From NCBI GenBank assembly GCA_946222435.1, contig CAMIOJ010000098.1, positions 1-7,721 of the forward strand: DNA of 7,721 bases, written 5' to 3'. Source of the stretch: an uncultured Micrococcus sp. (GTDB lineage Bacteria; Actinomycetota; Actinomycetes; Actinomycetales; Micrococcaceae). The position numbers and the translations under genes are program-made. Below are positions 1-6,007 of this stretch, piece after piece (the stretch's first letter is position 1; each line of letters begins with the position of its first letter). The notes beneath the pieces were generated by a model. It saw only the letters and a program-made list of their open reading frames with translations, made no database searches and was not told where the DNA came from.

Positions 1-138
1 CTCGTCACGGTCGCCGCGGTTGCGGTTCCGGCCGCCCTTGTCGTTGCGGCCGCCGTTGTCACGGTCGTCCTCGTCACGGTCGCCGCGGTTGCGGTTCCGG
101 CCGCCCTTGTCGTTGCGGCCGCCGCTGTCACGGTCGTC
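1..138 (-). repeat. 69-bp in-frame tandem duplication inside rho
   Basis: Positions 1-69 and 70-138 are two head-to-tail copies of a 69-bp unit. They differ at a single base (56 T versus 125 C on the plus strand), which changes Asn to Ser on the coding strand. Each copy encodes 23 residues, beginning DDRD(S/N)GGRNDKGG and ending NRGDRDE. A further 14 bases identical to the unit start (139-152) flank it and could have served as the short homology for the duplication. More copies may continue beyond the left edge. Because the unit length is a multiple of three, copy-number changes keep the rho reading frame. Confidence 0.95.
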
Positions 139-744
139 CTCGTCACGGTCGCGATCGCGGCCACGGCCGTTCCGCTCGCCGCGGTCGTTGCCGTCGCGGT
201 CCTCGCGGCCCGACTTCTCGCCGTTCTCGCCACGGTGCTCACGGTCACCGCCCTGGGCCTTGTCCTGGCCCTGGTCGAGCTGCTCGTCCTGACCGCCGCG
301 GCTGCGGCGGCCACGGCCCCGGCCGCGACCCTCCTGGTCGGCGTCGGACTGCTCGTCCTGGCGCTCCTCACGCTGCTCGGCCGGCGCGGAGCCGTCCGCG
401 TCGACACGGCGGGAGCGGCGGGCCGGGCGCTCGGAGCGCTCGGAGCGTTCCTGGGCCTGGTCGGCGCCCTCCTGCGGGGCGTCGACCTTCTCCGCCGTCT
501 CGGTGGCCTTCTGCTGCTCGGCGGCCTTCTTCTCGGCGGCGCGCTTCTCGGCGGCCTCGCGGTCGGCGACGGCGCCGCCGCGCTGGTGGTCCGTGATCGC
601 GGCGACCAGGTCCGACTTGCGCATCCGGCGGCTGCCGGTGATGCCGAGCTGGGAGGCGAGGGCCTGGAGCTGGGCGAGCTTGAGAGAGGCCAGTCCGCCG
701 CCTGCGTTCGCGGGGGTGGCGGTCTGTTCCATGGATTCGGTCAC
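1..744 (-). CDS. rho: Transcription termination factor Rho, N-terminal part (cut by window edge)
   Basis: Rho is a hexameric RNA-dependent ATPase that loads on nascent RNA and terminates transcription. Only the first 248 codons are present; the RNA-binding cold-shock-like domain and the ATPase core lie beyond position 1. Residues 17-56 (GLASLKLAQLQAL to DHQRGG) match the Rho N-terminal helical domain. Residues 61-86 are rich in Ala, Glu and Lys and probably helical. Residues 88-248 form a low-complexity segment rich in Arg, Asp, Gly, Glu, Gln and Asn, ending in two 23-residue repeats (203-225 and 226-248). High-GC actinobacterial Rho proteins carry such an insertion; that of M. luteus Rho has been studied biochemically and is linked to termination on structured, GC-rich transcripts. 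The start is GTG at 744, with AAGGA (755-751) six nt upstream; ATG at codon 5 is a poorer alternative. The gene follows thrB, as in other actinobacteria. Identification rests on the N-terminal domain, the insertion and the gene order. Confidence 0.93.
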   Translation of the reverse strand, partial: MTESMEQTATPANAGGGLASLKLAQLQALASQLGITGSRRMRKSDLVAAITDHQRGGAVADREAAEKRAAEKKAAEQQKATETAEKVDAPQEGADQAQERSERSERPARRSRRVDADGSAPAEQREERQDEQSDADQEGRGRGRGRRSRGGQDEQLDQGQDKAQGGDREHRGENGEKSGREDRDGNDRGERNGRGRDRDRDEDDRDSGGRNDKGGRNRNRGDRDEDDRDNGGRNDKGGRNRNRGDRDE

Positions 745-756
745 GAAGGATCCTTC
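745..756 (-). promoter_or_regulatory. Ribosome binding site of rho, inside a 12-nt palindrome
   Basis: On the coding strand AAGGA (755-751) sits six nt before the GTG start at 744, good Shine-Dalgarno spacing that supports this start over the in-frame ATG four codons later. The site lies within the perfect palindrome GAAGGATCCTTC (756-745), directly adjacent to the start codon. The palindrome has no loop, so it cannot fold as an ordinary hairpin. Confidence 0.7.
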
Positions 757-790
757 TGACTCGTCTTCGGCCGTGGCGCGCGCACTGCGG

Positions 791-827
791 GCACGGCGTC
801 GGGTGGGATCCGGCCGTGCTGCACGGC
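791..827 (-). promoter_or_regulatory. Alternative hairpin segments in the rho leader
   Basis: On the coding strand GCCGTGC occurs at 827-821 and again at 797-791, and its exact complement GCACGGC lies between them at 819-813. The middle segment can pair upstream (GCCGTGCAGCACGGC; realistically a 5-bp stem with a 5-nt loop) or downstream (7-bp stem with a 15-nt loop). The two pairings exclude each other. The element lies about 50-80 nt before the rho start. A regulatory role is inference; in a GC-rich sequence such repeats can arise by chance. Confidence 0.3.
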
Positions 828-848
828 GGCAGCCCTGAGAGCCGGGTG

Positions 849-881
849 AAAAAAGAGGGGTGCTCCTCCACGGTGGGGAGG
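849..881 (-). terminator. Candidate intrinsic terminator or attenuator between thrB and rho
   Basis: The coding strand shows three segments: CCTCC (881-877), GGAGG (869-865) and CCTC (858-855), followed at once by six Ts (854-849). GGAGG can pair with the first segment (5-bp stem, 7-nt loop) or, as GAGG, with the third (4-bp stem, 6-nt loop, plus a possible G-U pair) directly before the T run. The second form resembles a weak intrinsic terminator; the first would compete with it. It could end the upstream amino-acid operon or act in the rho leader. The stems are short, so this is tentative. Confidence 0.35.
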
Positions 882-990
882 TGTTCGTCGCCGTCGCGGC
901 GATGCCTGCGGACCTTCAGTCTGCGCGCGCTCCAGAGCGGGGCGTTCAGGTGCGGTCCGCCACCGCAGCAGGAGCCTGGAACAGCTCCCG

Positions 991-1944
991 TCAGCCGTGG
1001 TGGAGTGGTTCCACCTTAACACCCTCGGCGGCGGCGGCGCTCACCGTCACGTCCCAGCGCGCCGCGGTCCGTGCGCCCTCGGCACGCAGCAGCTCCGCGG
1101 CCTCCTCTGCGGCCCGGGTCCCGGCGGCGAGCACCAGCACGGTGGGGCCCGCACCGGAGACGACGGCCGCATGCCCGGCCCGGCGCAGGGCCGTGATCAG
1201 GCGGGCGCTGTCCGGCATGGCGGCGGCGCGGAAGTCCTGGTGCAGCCAGTCCCTGGTGGCCGGCAGCAGCAGGGCGGGGTCCTCGGCCAGGGCGTGGCAG
1301 AGCAGCGCGGCGCGGCCGGCCTGCGCGGCGGCCACGGCATGCGGCACGGTCTCCGGCAGCAGGCCGCGGGCCGTGTGGGTGGCCAAGCGGGTGTCCGGCA
1401 CGGCGATCACCGGCACCACGTCCGGGTGCAGGCGCAGCCCGGCGGTGCGGAAGCCGCCGGTGGCGTCGTCGATCCAGGAGGCGGTGGCACCGCCGGCCAG
1501 GGCCGGGGCCACGTTGTCCGGGTGGCCCTCGCGGCGGGCGCAGGCGTCCAGCAGTCCGGCCGCATCCAACCGGTCCCCCGGCTCCAAGAGCGCCTCGGCC
1601 CCGGCCAGGGCCGCCACCACGGCGGCCGCGGACGACCCGAGCCCGCGCGAGTGCGGGATGACGTTGTGCGCCTGAAGCGCCAGTCCGGGCGCCGTGGCGC
1701 CCCGCTTGGCCAGGTGCTCCAGGGCGAGCCGCACGATCAGGTGCGTGCCGTCGTCGGGAAGGGAGTCCTCCCCCTCGCCGGTGACGCGCGCGGACGAGGG
1801 GCCGTCCGCCACGGTGAACGTCACCTCGTCCCGCCGCTCCAGGGCGAGGCCGAGGGTGTCGAAGCCCGGGCCGAGGTTGGCGGAGGTCGCCGGCACGGCG
1901 ACCCGCACCGAGCGGCCGACGGGAAGCTCCCCCAGGGTCTGCAT
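991..1944 (-). CDS. thrB: Homoserine kinase
   Basis: Cytoplasmic GHMP-family kinase that phosphorylates L-homoserine with ATP to O-phosphohomoserine, the substrate of the threonine synthase encoded just upstream. The 317-residue protein has usual family length. Family motifs are in order: the N-terminal strand motif VPATSANLGPGFDTLGLAL (17-35); the phosphate-binding loop HSRGLGSSAA (98-107); EGHPDNVAPA (139-148), typical of homoserine kinases; and the C-terminal glycine loop SGAGPT (263-268). The ATG start at 1944-1942 shares its A with the thrC stop (TGATG), so translation is probably coupled to thrC. The only upstream purine stretch is a weak GGGG within the end of thrC, which fits re-initiation rather than independent loading. 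An open frame continues upstream of this ATG, but it overlaps thrC and does not match the kinase family. The gene ends the threonine cluster; a 246-nt gap follows before rho. Confidence 0.97.
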   Translation of the reverse strand: MQTLGELPVGRSVRVAVPATSANLGPGFDTLGLALERRDEVTFTVADGPSSARVTGEGEDSLPDDGTHLIVRLALEHLAKRGATAPGLALQAHNVIPHSRGLGSSAAAVVAALAGAEALLEPGDRLDAAGLLDACARREGHPDNVAPALAGGATASWIDDATGGFRTAGLRLHPDVVPVIAVPDTRLATHTARGLLPETVPHAVAAAQAGRAALLCHALAEDPALLLPATRDWLHQDFRAAAMPDSARLITALRRAGHAAVVSGAGPTVLVLAAGTRAAEEAAELLRAEGARTAARWDVTVSAAAAEGVKVEPLHHG

Positions 1945-3056
1945 CAGGACAGCCCCAGCGCCTCGGCCACGGTGACCACGTCGACGTCGACGGTCTCCGG
2001 GGTGACGTCCGAGCCGTCGGCGGCCTTGAGGGCCCACTGCGGGTCCTTCAGGCCGTGGCCGGTGACCGTGATGACCCAGGTCTTGCCCTCGGGCACGTTC
2101 CCGGCCGCGTGGTGCTTGAGCAGGCCGGCCACGCCGGCGGCGGAGGCGGGCTCCACGAACACGCCCTCCTTGGAGGACAGCCAGCGGTGCGCCTGAAGGA
2201 TCTCCGCGTCCGTGACGGAGTCGATGAGGCCGCCGGAGGCGTCCCGGGCGGCGGTGGCCTGGTCCCAGGAGGCGGGGTTGCCGATGCGGATGGCGGTGGC
2301 AATGGTGTCCGGCTCCAGGATCGGGTGGCCGGCCACGATCGGTGCGGCGCCGGCGGCCTGGAAGCCCCACATCGCGGGGGTCTTCGTGGCCACGGCGGGA
2401 AGCTCCTCGTCCGAGGTGCCCGGGTGCGGGTTCACGTAGGGGCGGGAGTACTCCTGATACCCCTTCCAGTACGCGGTGATGTTGCCCGCGTTGCCGACCG
2501 GCAGCAGGTGGTAGTCCGGGGCGTCGCCGAGGAAGTCCACCACCTCGAACGCGCCGGTCTTCTGCCCCTCGATGCGTGCCGGGTTCACGGAGTTCACCAG
2601 GAACACCGGGTAGTTCTCGGACAGCTTGCGGGCCACCTCGAGGCAGTTGTCGAAGTTGCCCTGCACCTGCAGGATCTGGGCGCCGTGGGCGACCGCCTGG
2701 GACATCTTGCCCATGGAGATCTTGCCCTCCGGCACCAGCACCGCGCAGGTGATGCCGGCCTGGGCCGCGTAGGCGGCCGCGGAGGCGGAGGTGTTGCCGG
2801 TGGAGGCGCAGACCACGGCCTTCGCGCCCTCGGCCACGGCGGCGGTGATGGCCATGGTCATGCCCCGGTCCTTGAAGGAGCCGGTGGGGTTCATGCCCTC
2901 GAACTTCACGTAGACGTCGCCGGAGACGAGCTCGGACAGGTGCGGGGCGCGGATCAGCGGGGTGCCGCCCTCGCCCAGCGTGATGACGCGGGTGTCCTCG
3001 GTGACCGGCAGGCGGTCGACATACTCGCGGACGACGCCCTTCCACTGGTGTGCCAT
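1944..3056 (-). CDS. thrC: Threonine synthase
   Basis: PLP-dependent fold-type II enzyme converting O-phosphohomoserine to L-threonine and phosphate, the last step of threonine synthesis. The protein has 370 residues. The PLP lysine is K62 in NPTGSFKDRGM (56-66). The region STGNTSASAAAYAA (85-98) and the phosphate-binding loop PVGNAGN (186-192) are also typical. The ATG at 3056 is chosen because AHQWKGVVREYVDRLPV is a conserved actinobacterial ThrC start; the open frame reaches 3161 but those residues lie over hom and look unrelated. The gene lies 7 nt after hom, and GAAGGA near the end of hom, about 13 nt upstream, may serve as ribosome binding site. Residues around 211-225 form a Pro/Glu-rich loop that appears longer than in the mycobacterial enzyme as I recall it, but all catalytic motifs are intact. 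Confidence 0.97.
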   Translation of the reverse strand: MAHQWKGVVREYVDRLPVTEDTRVITLGEGGTPLIRAPHLSELVSGDVYVKFEGMNPTGSFKDRGMTMAITAAVAEGAKAVVCASTGNTSASAAAYAAQAGITCAVLVPEGKISMGKMSQAVAHGAQILQVQGNFDNCLEVARKLSENYPVFLVNSVNPARIEGQKTGAFEVVDFLGDAPDYHLLPVGNAGNITAYWKGYQEYSRPYVNPHPGTSDEELPAVATKTPAMWGFQAAGAAPIVAGHPILEPDTIATAIRIGNPASWDQATAARDASGGLIDSVTDAEILQAHRWLSSKEGVFVEPASAAGVAGLLKHHAAGNVPEGKTWVITVTGHGLKDPQWALKAADGSDVTPETVDVDVVTVAEALGLS

Positions 3057-3063
3057 CAGGTGC

Positions 3064-4386
3064 TCACTTTCCTTCGACGCGGACGACGGAGACGACGCCG
3101 CGGACGACGTCCAGGCCACGCAGCGCCTCGACCGTGGCGTCGAGGTCCCGCTGGCGGGCATGGTGGGTGACGACGCGCAGCTGGGCGGCGCCCTCGGCCT
3201 CGGCGGCCGCGGAGTCCTGGCGCAGTGCCTCGATGGAGACGCCGTGGTCCTCGAAGACGGCGGCCACGCGGCGCAGCACGCCGGGGGCGTCGTCCACAGT
3301 GAGGACCACCATCACGGAGGTGTGAGCCTCGGCGGCGGGTAGCGCGGTCAGGGAGGAGGTGGAGGTGCGCACCCGCGCGGGGCCGCCGCGGACCAGGCGC
3401 TCGGCCACGGAGACCACGTCGCCCATGACGGCGGAGGCGGTCTCGGGGCCGCCGGCGCCGGGGCCGTAGAACATCAGCTCGCCGGCGTTCTCGGCCTCCA
3501 CGTACACCGCGTTGTAGGCGCCGCGCACGGCGGCCAGCGGGTGCTCGCGGGGGACCATGGTGGGGTGCACGCGCAGCACGGCGCCCTCGGTGCCGTCCTC
3601 GGCGGTGCGCCGCTCGGCGATGCCCAGGAGCTTGATGACGTACCCGGCGTCCGCCGCGGCGGCGGAGTCCGCGGCGGTGATCTGGGTGATGCCCTCGCAG
3701 GAGACCTCGTCGATGCTGTAGTCCGCGCCGAAGGCCAGGGTGGCGAGGATGGCGACCTTCGCCGCGGCGTCGTGGCCCTCCACGTCCGCGGTGGGGTCCG
3801 CCTCGGCGTAGCCGAGCTCTTGGGCCTCGGCCAGGGCGTCCGCGAAGTCCGCGCCGGCGGTGTCCATGCGGTCCAGGATGAAGTTGGTGGTGCCGTTGGC
3901 GATGCCCATGACCCGGGTGACCCGGTCGCCGGAGAGGGAGTCGCGCAGCGGTCGCAGGATGGGGATGGCCCCGGCCACGGCGGCCTCGAAGGACAGCTGG
4001 GCACCGTGCTCGGCGGCGATCGCGGAGAGCTCCTCGCCGTGCTGGGCCAGCAGCGCCTTGTTGCCGGTGACCACGGCCTTGCCGTCCCGCAGCGCCTGCT
4101 CGATCAGGGTGCGCGCCGGCTCGATGCCGCCCATCAGCTCGATCACGATGTCCGCGCCGTCGATGAGCGACTCGGCGTCCGTGGTGTACAGGTCCTTCGG
4201 CAGCTCGACGTCCCGCTTGCGGTCCTTCGAGCGCACGGCCACGCCGGCCAGGCGCAGCGGGGCGCCGGCCTTGGCGGCGAGCATGTCCGCGTCCTCGGTG
4301 AGGATCCGGGCGACCTGGGATCCGACGGTGCCGCCGCCGAGCAGGGCGACGGCGATGGCATCGGTGGTGGTTTGCGGCTGCGTCAT
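3064..4386 (-). CDS. hom: Homoserine dehydrogenase with C-terminal ACT domain
   Basis: Reduces L-aspartate 4-semialdehyde to L-homoserine with NAD(P)H, at the branch point leading to threonine and methionine and away from lysine. The 440-residue protein has the Rossmann glycine motif GGGTVG (17-22), TGNKALLA (107-114) with K110, the substrate-site motif GIANGTTNFIL (161-171) and EADPTADVEGHDAAAK (195-210). By family comparison D206 and K210 are the catalytic pair. The C-terminal part, about 357-432 (VVLTVDDAPGVLRRVAAVF onward), is an ACT domain. In Corynebacterium glutamicum the equivalent tail carries threonine feedback inhibition, so similar control is likely here. The ATG at 4386 follows AGGAGG (4395-4390) with a short 3-nt spacer. 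hom is separated from lysA by 85 nt and from thrC by 7 nt. It is a stand-alone dehydrogenase, not fused to aspartate kinase. Confidence 0.97.
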   Translation of the reverse strand: MTQPQTTTDAIAVALLGGGTVGSQVARILTEDADMLAAKAGAPLRLAGVAVRSKDRKRDVELPKDLYTTDAESLIDGADIVIELMGGIEPARTLIEQALRDGKAVVTGNKALLAQHGEELSAIAAEHGAQLSFEAAVAGAIPILRPLRDSLSGDRVTRVMGIANGTTNFILDRMDTAGADFADALAEAQELGYAEADPTADVEGHDAAAKVAILATLAFGADYSIDEVSCEGITQITAADSAAAADAGYVIKLLGIAERRTAEDGTEGAVLRVHPTMVPREHPLAAVRGAYNAVYVEAENAGELMFYGPGAGGPETASAVMGDVVSVAERLVRGGPARVRTSTSSLTALPAAEAHTSVMVVLTVDDAPGVLRRVAAVFEDHGVSIEALRQDSAAAEAEGAAQLRVVTHHARQRDLDATVEALRGLDVVRGVVSVVRVEGK

Positions 4387-4395
4387 GGTCCTCCT
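4387..4395 (-). promoter_or_regulatory. Ribosome binding site of hom
   Basis: AGGAGG (4395-4390) is a full-strength Shine-Dalgarno match, but only three nt (ACC) separate it from the ATG at 4386, closer than usual. No other in-frame start lies nearby, so the start call stands. Confidence 0.7.
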
Positions 4396-4446
4396 GGTGG
4401 GCGTTGCTGTGGCTGCCTGCGGCGACGGTCCCTCGGGGCGGTACGG

Positions 4447-4464
4447 CGGACGGCCGGCCGACCG
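4447..4464. repeat. 18-nt imperfect palindrome downstream of lysA
   Basis: The sequence CGGACGGCCGGCCGACCG is palindromic except for one symmetric mismatched pair (A at 4450 against A at 4461), with GGCCGGCC at the centre. It starts 7 nt after the lysA stop in the 85-nt lysA-hom gap. It could be a protein-binding site, part of a weak terminator stem without a T run, or chance in GC-rich DNA. No TAnnnT promoter element is visible in the gap. Confidence 0.3.
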
Positions 4465-4471
4465 GGGCCCG

Positions 4472-5995
4472 TCAGCCCGCCGGGTCCTGCGGGTCGACCT
4501 CGCGGTCCAGCAGGTCCGCGACCGTCTCCCTCCGGATGATTGTGCGGGCCGCTCCCTCGGTGACCGCGACGACGGCCGGGCGGGGCAGCGCGTTGTAGTT
4601 CGATCCCATCACGTGCGTGTAGGCACCCGTGGCCGGGACGGCGAGCAGGTCGCCGCGGGCCACGTCTGACGGAAGGTACACGTCCTTCACCACGATGTCC
4701 CCGGACTCGCAGTGCTTGCCCACCACGCGAGACAGGGCGGGCGCGGCGTCCGAGGCGCGGTTGGCGCAGACGGCGGTGTAGTCGGCGTCGTAGAGCACGG
4801 GGCGCGGGTTGTCCGACATGCCGCCGTCCACGGCCACGTAGCGGCGGGCGGCGGTGGTGCCGTCCGGGGCGTCGGCGTCCACGGTCTTGGTCACGCCGAC
4901 GGTGTACAGGGTCAGTCCGGCCGGGCCGGCGATGGCGCGGCCGGGCTCGATGGAGATCCGCGGGCAGGCCAGCCCGTGCTCGGCGGCCGCCTCGCGGACG
5001 GCCTCGGCCAGCGCCGTGGCGATCTCGGCCGGCGGGCGCGGGGTGTCCACGGCGGTGTAGGCGATGCCATGGCCGCCGCCGAGGTCCAGTTCGGCCAGCT
5101 GAACGCCGTGCGCGTCCCGCACCTCGGCCAGGAACGCGAGCACGCGGCGGGCGGCGAGGGCGAAACCGTCGGCCTCGAAGATCTGGGAGCCGATGTGGCA
5201 GTGCACGCCGAGCAGGTCCACGGAGTCGGACTGCAGGGCGAGGTCCACGGCCACGGACGCCGGCGAGCGGCCGGCGACGTTGCCGTCGTCGTCCCCCGTG
5301 GACGGGGCCAGGGAGAGGCCGAACTTCTGGTCCTCGTGCGCGGTGGCGATGAACTCGTGGGTGTGGGCGTGCACGCCCGGGGTCAGGCGGAGCATCACCG
5401 GCGCCGTCAGCGAATGCTGGGCGGCGAGCTCGGCCAGGTGCCGCAGCTCGTCCACGGAGTCCACGATGATCCGCCCCACGCCCTGGGTGAGCGCGTCCAG
5501 CATCTCGGCGTCCGACTTGTTGTTCCCGTGCAGGCCGATGTGGGCCGGGTCCACGCCGGCACGCAGGGCGATGGCGAGCTCGCCGCCGGAGGCGGTGTCC
5601 ACGCGCAGGCCCTCCTCGGCGGCCCAGCGGGCGGTGGACAGGGTGAGGAAGGACTTTCCGGCGAAGTAGACGTCCGCGCCCCCGCACAGGTCGGCGAAGG
5701 CGGCGTCGAAGCCGGCCTTGAAGGCGCGGGCGCGGGCGCGGAAGTCGTCCTCGTCCACCACGAGCAGCGGGGTGCCGAAGGTCTCTGCGAGCTCGGCGGC
5801 GGTGTTGCCCTGCACGGTGAGCTGTCCGGCGGCGTCACGGTCCACGCCGGCGGCCCACAGCGGCGCCGTCAGCGCGTTCACGTCCCCGGGGGCGGGCAGC
5901 CAGTCCGGGGCCAGGGCGGAGACGCCCGCAGCCGGGCGCGGGGCGGGGTCCTTCCCGACGACGGCGTCTCCGGTGGTGTTCTCGGGCTCACTCAC
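4472..5995 (-). CDS. lysA: Diaminopimelate decarboxylase
   Basis: PLP-dependent fold-type III enzyme that decarboxylates meso-diaminopimelate to L-lysine. In Micrococcus, whose peptidoglycan contains L-lysine, it would also supply the cell wall. The 507-residue protein shows the PLP lysine K114 in YFAGKSFL (110-117), HGNNKSD (156-162), HCHIGSQ (265-271), the glycine loop DLGGGHGI (304-311), EPGRAI (350-355), the active-site CESGD (C429 to D433, with the Cys contributed across the dimer in the family), GAY (Y459) and GSNYN (464-468). It is longer than many homologues (about 420-450), because of an N-terminal extension of some 25 residues and small inserts near 231-245 and 371-384. The GTG start at 5995 is chosen because AGGAGG (6007-6002) lies six nt upstream; the open frame upstream overlaps argS and is spurious. 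The first internal Met in frame is far inside the barrel. The gene follows argS by 11 nt, as in the argS-lysA operon known from Corynebacterium. Confidence 0.97.
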   Translation of the reverse strand: MSEPENTTGDAVVGKDPAPRPAAGVSALAPDWLPAPGDVNALTAPLWAAGVDRDAAGQLTVQGNTAAELAETFGTPLLVVDEDDFRARARAFKAGFDAAFADLCGGADVYFAGKSFLTLSTARWAAEEGLRVDTASGGELAIALRAGVDPAHIGLHGNNKSDAEMLDALTQGVGRIIVDSVDELRHLAELAAQHSLTAPVMLRLTPGVHAHTHEFIATAHEDQKFGLSLAPSTGDDDGNVAGRSPASVAVDLALQSDSVDLLGVHCHIGSQIFEADGFALAARRVLAFLAEVRDAHGVQLAELDLGGGHGIAYTAVDTPRPPAEIATALAEAVREAAAEHGLACPRISIEPGRAIAGPAGLTLYTVGVTKTVDADAPDGTTAARRYVAVDGGMSDNPRPVLYDADYTAVCANRASDAAPALSRVVGKHCESGDIVVKDVYLPSDVARGDLLAVPATGAYTHVMGSNYNALPRPAVVAVTEGAARTIIRRETVADLLDREVDPQDPAG

Positions 5996-6007
5996 AGCGG
6001 GCCTCCT
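5996..6007 (-). promoter_or_regulatory. Ribosome binding site of lysA overlapping the argS stop
   Basis: AGGAGG (6007-6002) begins with the last base of the argS TGA stop and stands six nt before the lysA GTG start. Ribosomes ending argS would cover this site, so translation of the two genes is probably coupled. It is the main reason to choose the GTG at 5995 as the lysA start. Confidence 0.8.

Noticed and set aside
1..152. Repeat array that could suggest a CRISPR or minisatellite
   Set aside because: The repeats are contiguous with no unique spacers, are in frame, and encode a continuous Rho low-complexity segment. They are a coding tandem duplication.
745..756. Perfect palindrome GAAGGATCCTTC at the rho start as a possible operator
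   Set aside because: It arises from the Shine-Dalgarno core next to a complementary spacer. At 12 nt with no second copy nearby there is too little support for a protein-binding site.
235..759. Long plus-strand open frame antisense to the 5' part of rho, rich in Leu/Gly/Ala
   Set aside because: It is the antisense shadow of a GC-rich gene. The opposite strand encodes a recognisable Rho N-terminus with a ribosome binding site, and this frame shows no family motif.
368..871. Minus-strand open frame starting in the thrB-rho gap at GTG 871 and overlapping rho in another frame
   Set aside because: After entering rho it becomes an Arg/Pro-rich shadow. Its start lies inside the candidate hairpin, where the GGAGG follows the GTG instead of preceding it, and it resembles no known leader peptide.
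1945..3045. Upstream extension of the thrB reading frame, making a 684-codon open frame
   Set aside because: This stretch is an alternative frame of thrC, very rich in Arg/Gly/Pro, with no homoserine kinase character. The kinase starts naturally at the ATG at 1944.
5996..6006. Possible lysine riboswitch in front of lysA
   Set aside because: Only 11 nt separate argS and lysA, and they hold the ribosome binding site. There is no room for a riboswitch.
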